DNA of 64,000 nt. Source: Allocoprococcus comes. Its GTDB lineage: Bacteria; Bacillota; Clostridia; Lachnospirales; Lachnospiraceae. The position numbers and the translations under genes are program-made. The notes beneath the pieces were generated by a model, which did not search any database, had not been told where the DNA came from, and worked only from the letters and a program-made list of their open reading frames with translations. The DNA lies in assembly GCF_013300725.1 (NCBI RefSeq), contig NZ_JAAIMM010000002.1:1-64000 (forward strand). Direction: 5' to 3'. Below, one piece after another: positions 1 to 8,876 of the stretch (position 1 is the stretch's first letter; each line of letters begins with the position of its first letter).

Positions 1-780
1 ATGGATAATTCCTTACTGGCTGTAAGGGATATTAACCATAAATATATTGTAGTAGCAGAGAAAGAAAGTCTAATCAATAATTTTGATTATACACAATTGA
101 TTCAGTATAATTATGATCAGCGAAAATATGTTAGCTATTCTACGGAACAGTTAATTTCTTTCTTAAAGACCGCTCGTAATGACCCGTGCTATTTAGAAGT
201 GTTACTTGCATTATTTGCCGGATTGAGAACAGGTGAAATATTAGGACTTAACTATAGTAATATTAATTTAAAAAAGGGAACAATTACTATATGCCAGCAG
301 ATTTCTACCGCTGATAGAGATGGAAAAGTAATCCCCCCTAAATCTAAAAGCAGTTACCGAACAATAAAAGTCATTCCGCTTCTTATAGATGAGTTAAAAA
401 ATCGAAAAAAACAAAATGCTGCGTTTTTCCGTAAAAATCCTGATAGCGGCAAACAATGGAAGAACTATGTGTGTATAGGAAAAAATGGGAATATAAAAGG
501 CAGCACCACCATAGGAAATGCCGTAAAAAGAATCTGCGTAAATGCCGGTGTCCCTTTTATCTCACCTCATGGATTGCGACACTTGTGTGCAACTATATTA
601 ATTGAAAATGGATGCGACATAGAATTAGTTTCAAAAATGATGGGGCATAAATCTATTCAGACAACAATGGATATTTATTGCGGTCAATTAGAGGATTTGG
701 ATAAAGTTTCTTCAACAGTAAACAAATCATTTGATCCATTCAACGCATATAACAATAACAGCGAGGTGAAGACTTTATGA
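1..780 (+). CDS. Tyrosine recombinase/integrase, 5' end cut by the window
   Basis: DNA breaking-rejoining enzyme of the phage integrase family, probably acting on the ends of an integrative element. The visible 259 residues are essentially the catalytic domain: the first Arg is in GLRTGE (about residue 74), the HxLRH motif is in SPHGLRHLCA, the GHKS box follows, and the nucleophile is the Tyr of DIYCG. Most of the N-terminal core-binding domain normally preceding it (60-170 residues) is absent, so the gene probably starts left of the window and the ATG at base 1 may be internal. It overlaps the next recombinase by 4 bases (ATGA), which implies translational coupling. The region is clearly more AT-rich than the housekeeping genes that follow, as expected of acquired DNA. 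The family is clear; the element type is not. Confidence 0.88.
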   Translation: MDNSLLAVRDINHKYIVVAEKESLINNFDYTQLIQYNYDQRKYVSYSTEQLISFLKTARNDPCYLEVLLALFAGLRTGEILGLNYSNINLKKGTITICQQISTADRDGKVIPPKSKSSYRTIKVIPLLIDELKNRKKQNAAFFRKNPDSGKQWKNYVCIGKNGNIKGSTTIGNAVKRICVNAGVPFISPHGLRHLCATILIENGCDIELVSKMMGHKSIQTTMDIYCGQLEDLDKVSSTVNKSFDPFNAYNNNSEVKTL

Positions 781-2096
781 AATATAAGCAGATCGTAAAA
801 CCGGAAATCAATCCTTTGATTTTGAATACCACTATTGAAAACTGGGAATTTAGACCAAGCATAACAAGTGTTAGAGGAAAGTACGGTGTTCGCTTTGAAC
901 TTACTTTTTCCAATGGATTAAAAAAGCAAAAACAAGTAGGCGGATTTAAAACGAAAAAGGAAGCAAATAGAGCAAAAGAAGAGATACTCTATCAGCTGTC
1001 AACTGGAACATATATCCCATATCGGTTCACATTGCAAGAATTTTATGATTATTGGTTGTATTATTATATGCTAGATAAAAAAATAGCATATTCCACATTC
1101 GTAAATTATCGGAACGTGATATATAACCACTTGCTAAAATCGATATCACCACGCACATACATAACGAACATTGAATCCTCTGATTTGATCAAATTTATGG
1201 ATTCTATTGCCTCGAACCCTTTGCGTTGCAACGCTTATGCCGTTATTAGTTCTTCTTTTAAAACAGCAAAGGAGCTTAACATAATAGCGCAAAACCCGGC
1301 GCCTTACGCTGTTCAAACAATCCGTTCAAAGATGCGACAGAAAAAAAGAACGGAGACCAAACGCAAAACTTTTTCATTACAGCAATTACAAAATATTTTA
1401 CTAACCTGCAAAAAAGAAGAGCCTAATTACTATCTGTTAATGTTGATTTGCGCTACAACTGGCGTCCGGATAAGCGAAGCACTTGGTCTTCAATTTGAAA
1501 ACGTAGATTTCCCCAATCGTCAATTACATATTATCTGGCAAAAAGGACGAACTATTTACGGAGATGGCTGGGAATCTCAAATGGCTACAAGTCAATTGAT
1601 CCAAACGAAAACGTATTCTTCTGTAAGGAACGTTGAAATACCTCAGTTCGTTTTAGATGAAATTATTTTGGCAAAAAATAAGTATGATTACTTGAATCAA
1701 AATGATGTAAATTTTCATTATACACCCGATTTTGTTGTTGTGAATTCAAACGGAAGACCATTATCAAGAGATTCCAAAATCAGTCACGCATTCAAACATG
1801 TCCTTGAATTATGTGATATAAATCCTGATGATTATTGCTGGCATGACTTACGGCACACATATGCTACATTATTGAAAAAGAATATTAATAATTTAAAAGT
1901 AATCTCTAAATTATTAGGACATTCAACTGTAGATATGACTGAAGACGTTTATATTGACGATCAAAGAGACATAATTGATACAAGCAGTATTATGACAAAA
2001 TATGCCGATTCACTATATGACAAAATCCATATGAGCGATAAAAGCGAAGAACTTGATATGTCAAAAATAAGTGATGCCTTTCTAAGAATAAGATAG
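777..2096 (+). CDS. Tyrosine recombinase/integrase, full length
   Basis: Second site-specific recombinase, 439 residues. An AP2-like/arm-binding N-terminus (about 25-75; lysine-rich, with GGFKTKKEANRAKEE) is followed by a SAM-like core-binding domain (about 85-180) and the catalytic domain. Catalytic motifs seen: Arg231 in TTGVRISEALG, HDLRHTYATLL, LLGHSTVDMT, and Tyr in EDVYIDD. Its start overlaps the stop of the upstream recombinase (ATGA). Two adjacent tyrosine recombinases recall Tn554-type or 'recombinase in trio' elements, in which two or three such proteins act together; a third would have to lie left of the window. It is the last gene before a stretch holding the candidate attachment repeats, as expected for an integrase at an element end. 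Confidence 0.92.
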   Translation: MKYKQIVKPEINPLILNTTIENWEFRPSITSVRGKYGVRFELTFSNGLKKQKQVGGFKTKKEANRAKEEILYQLSTGTYIPYRFTLQEFYDYWLYYYMLDKKIAYSTFVNYRNVIYNHLLKSISPRTYITNIESSDLIKFMDSIASNPLRCNAYAVISSSFKTAKELNIIAQNPAPYAVQTIRSKMRQKKRTETKRKTFSLQQLQNILLTCKKEEPNYYLLMLICATTGVRISEALGLQFENVDFPNRQLHIIWQKGRTIYGDGWESQMATSQLIQTKTYSSVRNVEIPQFVLDEIILAKNKYDYLNQNDVNFHYTPDFVVVNSNGRPLSRDSKISHAFKHVLELCDINPDDYCWHDLRHTYATLLKKNINNLKVISKLLGHSTVDMTEDVYIDDQRDIIDTSSIMTKYADSLYDKIHMSDKSEELDMSKISDAFLRIR

Positions 2097-2140
2097 TGTC
2101 CGTCAATATAATTATATAATCGTGTGTTGTATCATATGGT

Positions 2141-2477
2141 CTTACATGGTAACAGAACTATAGTTTTTGTTGCAAAATGCCATAAAACAAGCATTATTTT
2201 AATTTTTAGTTTTTTAAATTATTACAGATTTTCCCACAATGAAAGGAAATACTGTAAAACATATACGGTTTGCAATGTGTTTTCCAGAACATTGTTTTGT
2301 TGTTTATTGACTAGATTCGCAATTATGCATAAAATACATTTTTATGCATAATTATTCATTACATATGTCGTGTCATTGCGTAACAGGCAGTAAAAATCTT
2401 ATAAAAGATCAAGGTGTTACATATAGTCTCATACAGTCTTTTGTAGTGCCAAAACCATACTTTCTGTTACATAATAG
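2141..2477. repeat. Dispersed TTACAT repeats, possible integrase arm-type sites
   Basis: Related short repeats occur at 2141-2155 (CTTACATGGTAACAG), 2357-2367 (CATTACATATG), 2378-2390 (GCGTAACAGGCAG), 2412-2425 (GGTGTTACATATAG) and 2464-2477 (CTGTTACATAATAG). Integrases of this family bind short arm repeats flanking the crossover core, and these lie on both sides of the core copy at 2266. Assignment as arm sites is inference from position and repetition. Confidence 0.4.
2266..2285 (+). repeat. Candidate attachment core, copy 1
   Basis: CGGTTTGCAATGTGTTTTCC here is identical to 2737-2756 inside the radical-SAM gene. With flanking bases the match is 24 of 25 from ATAT through the C-terminal CC and continues with a mismatch then GA. 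A 20-bp perfect direct repeat just downstream of an integrase gene, with its partner in a conserved coding sequence, is what an att core looks like. Confidence 0.6.
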
Positions 2478-2507
2478 TAAAAACAGGCTATTTTCACATC
2501 ATTTATT

Positions 2508-2536
2508 TTGCAAATTTTTGAAATAAATGGTATAGT
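2508..2536 (+). promoter_or_regulatory. Promoter for the radical-SAM operon
   Basis: TTGCAA (2508-2513), 17-base spacer, TATAGT (2531-2536). The predicted transcript start near 2543 leaves a leader of about 80 bases before the ATG at 2626. The promoter lies between the two copies of the candidate attachment core. Confidence 0.55.
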
Positions 2537-2625
2537 CTTAAAGCTAAGAGATTATAAATATTGCTTGTATTTACAGTGTGAATCGTTATAAAATCAAGAG
2601 AAGAAGAATTTAAAATGGAGGAAAA

Positions 2626-4491
2626 ATGAGGAAATTAGCATTAGATGATGATATTTTACTGAATATAGAGAAACCTGCCCGCTACATTGGTCATGAAGTT
2701 AATTCGGTCATGAAGGACAAAAAAGCGGTAGATATTCGGTTTGCAATGTGTTTTCCGGAGGTCTATGAGGTTGGTATGTCCCATCTGGGAATCCAGATTC
2801 TGTACGATATGTTCAACCGTCGGGAGGATACCTGGTGCGAGAGAGTGTACTCTCCGTGGATCGATCTGGACAAGATCATGCGTGAGAAGAACATTCCGCT
2901 GTTTGCCCTGGAATCTCAGGATCCGGTGAAGGATTTTGACTTTCTTGGCATCACATTACAGTTTGAGATGTGTTACACCAATGTACTGCAGGTGCTGGAT
3001 TTATCCGGTATTCCGCTTCACAGTGAGGACAGAACTTTAGAAGATCCATTTGTCATTGGCGGGGGACCATGTGTTTACAATACAGAGCCACTGGCTGAAT
3101 TTTTCGATATGTTCTATATCGGAGAGGGCGAAGTGGTTTATGATGAGCTTCTGGAAGCATACAAAAAGTGGAAGAGAGCCGGAAAGAGCCGGAAAGAATT
3201 TCTGGAAATGGCAGCAGAGATCGAGGGAATTTACGTTCCTTCTTTTTATAATGTCACTTACAAAGAAGACGGCACGATCGAATCTTTCCTGCCAAATAAT
3301 CCGCATGCAAAAGAAAAGATTAAACGAGTAGTTGCAGCAGATATGAGCCAGACAACTTATCCATTAAAGCCGGTTGTTCCATTTATTAAAGTAACCCAGG
3401 ACAGAGCCGTTCTGGAAATCCAGCGTGGCTGTATCCGTGGATGCCGTTTCTGCCAGGCAGGAATGGTTTACCGTCCGACACGTCCGCGTGATATCAACAT
3501 GCTCAAAGAGACGGCACGTGCAATGCTGAAAAATACAGGACATGAAGAGATTACTTTAAGTTCGTTAAGTTCCAGTGATTACAATGAACTGGAGGAGATC
3601 GTCACCTTCCTGATCGATGAGTTCCACACCCAGGGAGTCAACATTTCCCTGCCGTCTCTTCGTATTGATGCGTTTTCTCTGGACGTTATGAGCAAGGTGC
3701 AGGATGTGCGTAAGAGCAGTCTGACCTTCGCCCCGGAAGCCGGAACCCAGAGAATGCGTAATGTAATCAACAAAGGTCTGACGGAAGACGATATTTTAAA
3801 TGGTGCAGGACAGGCTTTTGAAGGTGGATGGACGAAGGTCAAGCTCTATTTCATGCTTGGACTTCCGACCGAAACCCAGGAAGATATGGAAGGAATTGCT
3901 GTTCTTGCAGATAAAGTGGCACGCCGGTATTATGAGATCCCGAAGGATCAGAGAAATGGAAAATGTCAGATCACGGCAAGTAGTTCCTTCTTTGTACCGA
4001 AGCCATTTTCACCGCTTCAGTGGGCGACCATGCAGCCGATGGAAGAATATATCCGCCGCGCCGGAATCGTACAGGAAGCATTCCGCAACCAGCTGAACCG
4101 CAAGAGCTTGCGCTACAACTGGCATACCGCAGAAGTAACCGTTCTGGAAGGAGTCTTTGCCCGTGGTGACCGGAAGGTCGGAAAGGTTCTGGAAGAGGCT
4201 TACCGTCTTGGTTGTATTTATGATGCGTGGGATGAATATTTTGATTATGATAAATGGCTGCAGGCCTTTGAGAATACGGGTGTGGATATGGATTTCTACA
4301 ATCTCAGAAAGCGTGAGCTGGATGAGATCTTCCCGTGGGATTTCATTGACTGTGGCGTGACAAAATCGTTCCTTATACGGGAATGGAAAAATGCAATGGA
4401 AGGAAATGTAACCCCGAACTGCCGGGCAAAATGTTCTGGCTGCGGGGCAGCAACTTACGGAGGAGGTGTCTGCTTTGAAGGCAAGAATTAA
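2626..4491 (+). CDS. TIGR03960-family B12-binding-like radical SAM protein
   Basis: Radical SAM enzyme of a family found in Clostridia next to a DUF2344 protein and RNase G; its reaction is not known. The 621 residues begin with a B12-binding-like N-terminal domain (about 20-200). The radical SAM core holds the 4Fe-4S motif CxxxCxxC as C269-IRG-C273-RF-C276, followed by the glycine-rich SAM-binding region and LSSLSSSDY. The start ATG has a good site (GGAGG at 2617-2621) and the N-terminus MRKLALDDD fits the family. Codons 37-44 contain copy 2 of the candidate attachment core. The next gene overlaps its 3' end, so the two are translated together. The family assignment is firm; the function is open. 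Confidence 0.9.
   Translation: MRKLALDDDILLNIEKPARYIGHEVNSVMKDKKAVDIRFAMCFPEVYEVGMSHLGIQILYDMFNRREDTWCERVYSPWIDLDKIMREKNIPLFALESQDPVKDFDFLGITLQFEMCYTNVLQVLDLSGIPLHSEDRTLEDPFVIGGGPCVYNTEPLAEFFDMFYIGEGEVVYDELLEAYKKWKRAGKSRKEFLEMAAEIEGIYVPSFYNVTYKEDGTIESFLPNNPHAKEKIKRVVAADMSQTTYPLKPVVPFIKVTQDRAVLEIQRGCIRGCRFCQAGMVYRPTRPRDINMLKETARAMLKNTGHEEITLSSLSSSDYNELEEIVTFLIDEFHTQGVNISLPSLRIDAFSLDVMSKVQDVRKSSLTFAPEAGTQRMRNVINKGLTEDDILNGAGQAFEGGWTKVKLYFMLGLPTETQEDMEGIAVLADKVARRYYEIPKDQRNGKCQITASSSFFVPKPFSPLQWATMQPMEEYIRRAGIVQEAFRNQLNRKSLRYNWHTAEVTVLEGVFARGDRKVGKVLEEAYRLGCIYDAWDEYFDYDKWLQAFENTGVDMDFYNLRKRELDEIFPWDFIDCGVTKSFLIREWKNAMEGNVTPNCRAKCSGCGAATYGGGVCFEGKN
2737..2756 (+). repeat. Candidate attachment core, copy 2 (inside coding sequence)
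   Basis: Same 20 bases as 2266-2285, here encoding part of the conserved IRFAMCFPE segment of the radical-SAM protein. If this is attR, the integrated element would supply the promoter and first 37 codons of the gene. The presence of a second copy 471 bases upstream is unexplained. Confidence 0.55.
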
Positions 4492-5182
4492 ATTTCGCAA
4501 AAATGGAGTCATGAAATTCATCGGACACCTGGACATCATGCGGTATTTTCAGAAAGCAATCCGCCGCGCTGAGATTCCGATTGCATTTACCAGCGGCTAC
4601 AGTCCGCATATGATCATGTCTTTTGCCAACCCGCTTGGCGTGGGACTGACCAGTGATGGGGAATATTTTGATATTGAACTGACTGAGCCGATTGCCAGCA
4701 GAGAAGCAGTGAAAAGACTGAATGAACAGATGGTGGATGGTATGGAGATCGTCAGCTTTGTGCAGATCCCGGATGATAAGAAAAGCAAAGGAATGTCAAT
4801 CGTAGCAGGTGCCGACTATTTATCTTCGGTAAAAAATGGCAGTCTGCCGGAAGATCTTGCGGAAAAACTGGAAGCTTTCTATGCCCAGAACGAAATCTGT
4901 GTGGTGAAAAAGACGAAGAAGAGCGAAAAAGAAGTGGACATCCGCCCGATGATCTATAAACTGGAATGTCGGAACGGAGGAATCTACATGCGTGTGGCAG
5001 CAGGAAGTGTCCAGAACTTAAAGCCGGAACTGGTCACAGAAGCCTTTGCCCGTTATCTGGGTATGGATGATGAGGAAGTGGCCTTCACCCACCACAGATT
5101 GGAAACCTTTGCGGAATCTGAAGATGCGGATGGCAAAACGGTTCTGGTTCCGCTGGATGCACTTGGAACGGAGATTGTATAA
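4475..5182 (+). CDS. TIGR03936/DUF2344 family protein
   Basis: Partner of the preceding radical-SAM protein; in related genomes the two are adjacent or fused, and the role is unknown (an association with RNA or ribosome modification is only suggested by context). The N-terminus KARIKFRKNGVMKFIGHLD and the later SGYSPHMIMSFANPL segment are typical of the family. The longest frame begins with GTG at 4466, but AGGAGG at 4461-4466 places the TTG at 4475 at the ideal 8-base spacing, giving about 235 residues and a 17-base overlap with the upstream stop. It is followed 3 bases later by the RNase G gene, so the three form one operon. Confidence 0.85.
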   Translation: MKARIKFRKNGVMKFIGHLDIMRYFQKAIRRAEIPIAFTSGYSPHMIMSFANPLGVGLTSDGEYFDIELTEPIASREAVKRLNEQMVDGMEIVSFVQIPDDKKSKGMSIVAGADYLSSVKNGSLPEDLAEKLEAFYAQNEICVVKKTKKSEKEVDIRPMIYKLECRNGGIYMRVAAGSVQNLKPELVTEAFARYLGMDDEEVAFTHHRLETFAESEDADGKTVLVPLDALGTEIV

Positions 5183-5185
5183 TAA

Positions 5186-6376
5186 ATGGAACGGAAAGTA
5201 ATCCTTACAGAATGTATGAACCGCCGGGTGCTTGCACTTTTAGAAGATGAAAAAGTGGTTGAATTTCACTTTGGCAGCGGCGGAGAAAAAAAGAGCTGCC
5301 GCCTGGGTGAAATTTATGTCGGAAGGGTACGGAAAATTCTTCCGAATATCGGCGGCGCATTCGTTGAAATTTCAAATGGTGAGCAGTGCTATTTTGCTCC
5401 GGAAGGAAAATACACGCCTGTTTTTACAAATAAACTTGGAAAGAAACCGCTTGTGATCGGTGATGAGCTTCTGGTTCAGGTGGAAAAAGAAGCGGTGAAG
5501 ACAAAGCAGCCTGTCGTGACCGGGAACTTAAATTTTACCGGGCAGTATGTGGTGCTGACGTCCGGCAACCGGACGATTGGTGTATCCGGAAAGATTCACG
5601 GTGCGCGAAAAGAAGAACTGCAGAAGCTGGGACAGGAATATACAGATTGTGATTTTGGACTGATTTTCCGGACGAACTGTGCGGAAGCAGAGGAAGACCA
5701 GATCCGTGCGGAGATCGACAAACTGGCAGAAACCTATCACCGGATCATCGAATATGGGAAAATGCGTACCTGCTTCAGCTGTCTGCAAAGTGCACCGGAT
5801 CCGTGTGTGCAGGCGCTCCGGGATATTTACAAAAAAGATCTGACAGAAATTATTGCGGATAAAACAGTAGAAGAGGGAGCTTTATATAAAGAAGTTCAGA
5901 CCTATCTGGAAGAAAATATGCCGGATGAACTGCCACTTCTGCGTGCATATACGGATACGTCTTATCTCCTTACAAAATGCTATAATCTGGAGGGCGCGCT
6001 CCGCGAGGCAAGACAGGAACGCGTGTGGATGAAATCCGGGGCTTATCTGGTGATCCAGCCGACAGAGGCGCTGACTGTGATCGATGTCAATTCCGGGAAA
6101 TGTCTGAAAAAGAATTCTCATTTTCCGGAGATCAACCGGGAAGCAGCAAAAGAAGCAGCCCGCCAGATCCGGCTCCGCAATATTTCCGGTATCATCATTA
6201 TTGATTTTATCAACATGAAATCAGCAGAAGAGAAGAAAGAACTTCTTGAGTATCTGCAGCGGGAATTAAGGAAGGATCCAAATCCGGGAAATGTGATGGG
6301 AATGACGAAACTGCAGCTGGTTGAAATTACACGGAAGAAAATCCGAAAAACACTGGAGGAAAGTTTACATGGGTAA
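5186..6376 (+). CDS. rng: Ribonuclease E/G family endoribonuclease
   Basis: Single-strand-specific endoribonuclease, expected to act in rRNA maturation and mRNA turnover. At 396 residues it has the short RNase G layout without the long scaffold of RNase E. An S1-type RNA-binding segment lies in the first 120 residues (GEIYVGRVRKILPNIGGAFV), followed by the catalytic DNase I-like region with the Mg-binding aspartates in TVIDVNSGKC and GIIIIDFINM. The C-terminal Cys-x-x-Cys zinc link of RNase E is not obvious; a CFSCLQ segment occurs mid-protein. Its 3' end overlaps the next gene by 8 bases. Confidence 0.9.
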   Translation: MERKVILTECMNRRVLALLEDEKVVEFHFGSGGEKKSCRLGEIYVGRVRKILPNIGGAFVEISNGEQCYFAPEGKYTPVFTNKLGKKPLVIGDELLVQVEKEAVKTKQPVVTGNLNFTGQYVVLTSGNRTIGVSGKIHGARKEELQKLGQEYTDCDFGLIFRTNCAEAEEDQIRAEIDKLAETYHRIIEYGKMRTCFSCLQSAPDPCVQALRDIYKKDLTEIIADKTVEEGALYKEVQTYLEENMPDELPLLRAYTDTSYLLTKCYNLEGALREARQERVWMKSGAYLVIQPTEALTVIDVNSGKCLKKNSHFPEINREAAKEAARQIRLRNISGIIIIDFINMKSAEEKKELLEYLQRELRKDPNPGNVMGMTKLQLVEITRKKIRKTLEESLHG

Positions 6377-6851
6377 AAAAGAAGTAAAAACAAATGCAAT
6401 GCGTATTTTAGACAGAATGAAAATTTCTTATGAATATCAGACCTATGAATGCGATGAATTCACAGATGGGATCGAAACCGCAGACAAGCTGAATCTGCCT
6501 CACGAACAGGTTTACAAGACGATTGTCACAACAGGAAAAAGCGGAGAGCATTATGTATTTGTCCTTCCGATCGAAGCAGAGATTGACTTTAAGAAGGCGG
6601 CAAAAGCAGTTGGAGAGAAGTCCATTGAGATGCTTCATTTAAAAGAACTGACACCACTCACCGGGTATGTACGCGGAGGCTGCACATCCATCGGTATGAA
6701 AAAACATTTTCCGACTGTGATCGATGCAAGCGCACAGCAGTTTGAAAAAGTCTATGTAAGTGCCGGAAGAATCGGTGCACAGCTGACACTTACACCGGAG
6801 GATTTGAGGAAAGCAGCAGATGCTACATTTGCAGATGTAATTCATGCATAG
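6369..6851 (+). CDS. ybaK: YbaK/EbsC-type Cys-tRNA(Pro) deacylase
   Basis: Trans-editing enzyme that hydrolyses Cys-tRNA(Pro) made in error by prolyl-tRNA synthetase. The 160 residues match a stand-alone INS/YbaK domain: the conserved lysine is in QVYKTIV, and GGCTSIGMKKHFPTVID is the family signature. The longer frame starts at 6321 inside rng, but the ATG at 6369 follows GGAGGAAAG at the right distance and gives MGKKEVKTNAMRILD, the usual start. Last gene of the radical-SAM/RNase G operon, ending before a strong terminator. Confidence 0.88.
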   Translation: MGKKEVKTNAMRILDRMKISYEYQTYECDEFTDGIETADKLNLPHEQVYKTIVTTGKSGEHYVFVLPIEAEIDFKKAAKAVGEKSIEMLHLKELTPLTGYVRGGCTSIGMKKHFPTVIDASAQQFEKVYVSAGRIGAQLTLTPEDLRKAADATFADVIHA

Positions 6852-6882
6852 GAATTTTATAAAAAATGCAATTCTATTAGAC

Positions 6883-6930
6883 AAAATGCAAGATTTTCGG
6901 CGGATCACAAAAGAAAATCTTGCATTTTTC
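6883..6930 (+). terminator. Intrinsic terminator after ybaK
   Basis: Perfect 16-base arms AAAATGCAAGATTTTC (6883-6898) and GAAAATCTTGCATTTT (6913-6928) with a 14-base loop and terminal T run. The arms are T/A-flanked on both sides, so it may work in both directions. Confidence 0.85.
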
Positions 6931-7050
6931 ACGTCAGCGTAATAAAGTAGTAACTACATAAGTGTTGGAGCATTTGCCCGATGTTTCGACAATACAGGAG
7001 CTGCCTTGCAGCCAAGAATACATGATTGAGAGATGGAGGAATACCAACAG

Positions 7051-8370
7051 ATGATTAAGGTAGTGAAATTCGGCGGAAGCTCTCTTGCCGATGCAGTACA
7101 GATTAAAAAGGCAGGAAAGATTGTTCTGTCAGACGAAACAAGAAGATATGTTGTTCCGTCTGCACCAGGAAAGCGCTTTCCTGATGACACCAAGGTAACA
7201 GACATGCTGTATCGTTGTTACGGCGCAGCTGTAAAAGAAAAGAAATTTACAGAATTACTTGCTGATATTCAGAAAAGATATCAGGAAATCATTGAAGGGC
7301 TTGGGATCACTCTTTCTCTTGACGAAGAATTTGCTACAATCCGTGACAATTTTGCAAAGAAGATCGGCAGAGATTATGCTGCTTCCCGTGGAGAATATTT
7401 AAACGGTCGTGTGATCGCTGCTTATCTTGGATATGAATTTATCGATGCAGCAGAAGTGATCAAGTTCGATGAAAATGGAAACTTCCTTTCTGAAGAAACC
7501 AACCAGATACTCGGGGACAGACTTGCTAAAATAGAACGTGCTGTTATACCGGGATTTTACGGAGCACGTCCGGATGGAACGATCCAGACATTTTCCCGCG
7601 GCGGATCTGATGTAACAGGATCGATCGTTGCAAGGGCTGTACATGCTGATATGTATGAGAACTGGACGGACGTATCCGGATTCCTCATTGCAGATCCACG
7701 TATCATCAAAAATCCAAAAGGAATCGAAGCAATTACTTATAAAGAGCTGCGTGAGCTTTCTTATATGGGTGCCAGCGTACTGCATGAAGACGCAATCTTT
7801 CCTGTCCGTAAAGAAGGGATTCCGATCAATATCCGCAATACCAATGCACCGGAGGATAAAGGTACCCTGATCGTGGAAGGAACCTGCAGAAAACCAAAAT
7901 ACACGATCACAGGTATTGCAGGAAAGCGTGGATTTGCTTCGATCACGATTGAAAAAGCTATGATGAACTCCGAAGTCGGATTTGGACGTAAGGTTCTTGG
8001 TGTATTTGAAGACGAAGGTATTTCTTTCGAACATATGCCGTCAGGAATTGATACCATGACCATTTTCGTTCATCAGGATGAATTTGAGGAACATGAGCAG
8101 AAGGTTCTTGCAGGCATCCACCGTGCCGTGAATCCGGATGATATTGAACTGGAATCTGATCTTGCACTGATTGCAGTCGTGGGACGCGGTATGCGCCAGA
8201 CACGCGGTACTGCCGGAAGAATTTTCTCCGCACTGGCTCATGCGCATGTCAACGTAAAAATGATCGACCAGGGATCCAGTGAGCTGAACATCATCATCGG
8301 TGTGAGAGAACACGATTTTGAGGCAGCGATCAAGGCAATTTATGATATTTTTGTTAATACTCAGCTGTAA
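7051..8370 (+). CDS. lysC: Aspartate kinase
   Basis: Phosphorylates aspartate, the first step to lysine, threonine and methionine. The 439 residues comprise an N-terminal amino-acid kinase domain (about 1-290, beginning VVKFGGSS; SRGGSDVTGSI at the active site; WTDVSGFLIADPR) and two C-terminal ACT domains that bind feedback inhibitors (about 300-439, with MIDQGSSELNIIIGV). ATG 7033 opens the longest frame, but GGAGG at 7035-7039 serves the ATG at 7051. It stands alone between terminator and promoter. About 120 bases of leader show no lysine riboswitch, so regulation is probably allosteric. The isozyme (lysC or thrA type) cannot be fixed from sequence. Confidence 0.92.
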   Translation: MIKVVKFGGSSLADAVQIKKAGKIVLSDETRRYVVPSAPGKRFPDDTKVTDMLYRCYGAAVKEKKFTELLADIQKRYQEIIEGLGITLSLDEEFATIRDNFAKKIGRDYAASRGEYLNGRVIAAYLGYEFIDAAEVIKFDENGNFLSEETNQILGDRLAKIERAVIPGFYGARPDGTIQTFSRGGSDVTGSIVARAVHADMYENWTDVSGFLIADPRIIKNPKGIEAITYKELRELSYMGASVLHEDAIFPVRKEGIPINIRNTNAPEDKGTLIVEGTCRKPKYTITGIAGKRGFASITIEKAMMNSEVGFGRKVLGVFEDEGISFEHMPSGIDTMTIFVHQDEFEEHEQKVLAGIHRAVNPDDIELESDLALIAVVGRGMRQTRGTAGRIFSALAHAHVNVKMIDQGSSELNIIIGVREHDFEAAIKAIYDIFVNTQL

Positions 8371-8373
8371 ATC

Positions 8374-8402
8374 TTCAATTCGATCCTCAAATATGGTATA
8401 GT
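8374..8402 (+). promoter_or_regulatory. Promoter for the CBS-domain gene
   Basis: TTCAAT (8374-8379), 17-base spacer, TATAGT (8397-8402), directly after the aspartokinase stop and about 58 bases before the CBS-protein ATG. Confidence 0.45.
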
Positions 8403-8459
8403 ACAGATGTCGGGGAAAACTTCCCTGTACAGAACATTCATACAAGAGAGGATACGAAA

Positions 8460-8873
8460 ATGAACATATTATTTTTCCTGAAGCCAAAAGCAGAAGTGGC
8501 ATTTGTATATGATTACCACACGCTCAGACAGGCAATGGAAATCATGGAGTACCATAAATACTCCTCTATTCCGATGATCAACCGGGAAGGCAAGTACGTC
8601 GGTACGATCACCGAAGGAGATCTGCTCTGGGGACTTAAGAAGCTGAACATCCTGAATCTGAAAGAAGCAGAAGACATTGCAATCACGAAGATTGCAAGAA
8701 GAGCAGATTACAGGCCGGTAAGCGCTGATTCTAATATGGAAGATCTGATGGAAAAAGCGATGGATCAGAACTTTGTTCCGGTCATAGATGACCAGGAGAA
8801 TTTCATAGGAATCATCACAAGAAAAGACATCATCGGATATTGTTACGAAAAAATTAAAAAAATCGCAAATTAG
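8460..8873 (+). CDS. Tandem CBS-domain protein
   Basis: Small cytosolic protein of 137 residues made almost wholly of a CBS pair (about 10-70 and 75-132). Such pairs bind adenine nucleotides and act as energy or ligand sensors. The first CBS motif ends with GKYVGTITEGDLLWGL and the second with NFIGIITRKDIIGYC. No catalytic domain is attached. GAGAGGA upstream supports the ATG at 8460. It may regulate a partner elsewhere; its position before rplU is common in Lachnospiraceae but gives no clear function. Confidence 0.85.
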   Translation: MNILFFLKPKAEVAFVYDYHTLRQAMEIMEYHKYSSIPMINREGKYVGTITEGDLLWGLKKLNILNLKEAEDIAITKIARRADYRPVSADSNMEDLMEKAMDQNFVPVIDDQENFIGIITRKDIIGYCYEKIKKIAN

Positions 8874-8876
8874 GGG

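Larger units (their letters stand above)
2097..2625. other. Non-coding element-end region between recombinase and radical-SAM gene
   Basis: About 530 AT-rich bases without a convincing gene; two short plus-strand reading frames (75 and 60 codons) lack good ribosome sites and recognisable content. It holds one copy of a 20-bp sequence repeated in the next gene (2266-2285), several TTACAT-type repeats that could be integrase arm sites, and the promoter of the downstream gene (2508-2536). Confidence 0.6.

Noticed and set aside
2124-2526. Two short plus-strand frames after the integrase
   Set aside because: No ribosome site and random-looking composition; the region is better explained as an attachment/arm region.
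6931-7050. Possible lysine (L-box) riboswitch before aspartokinase
   Set aside because: The leader is too short (about 120 bases after a terminator) and lacks the conserved L-box elements.
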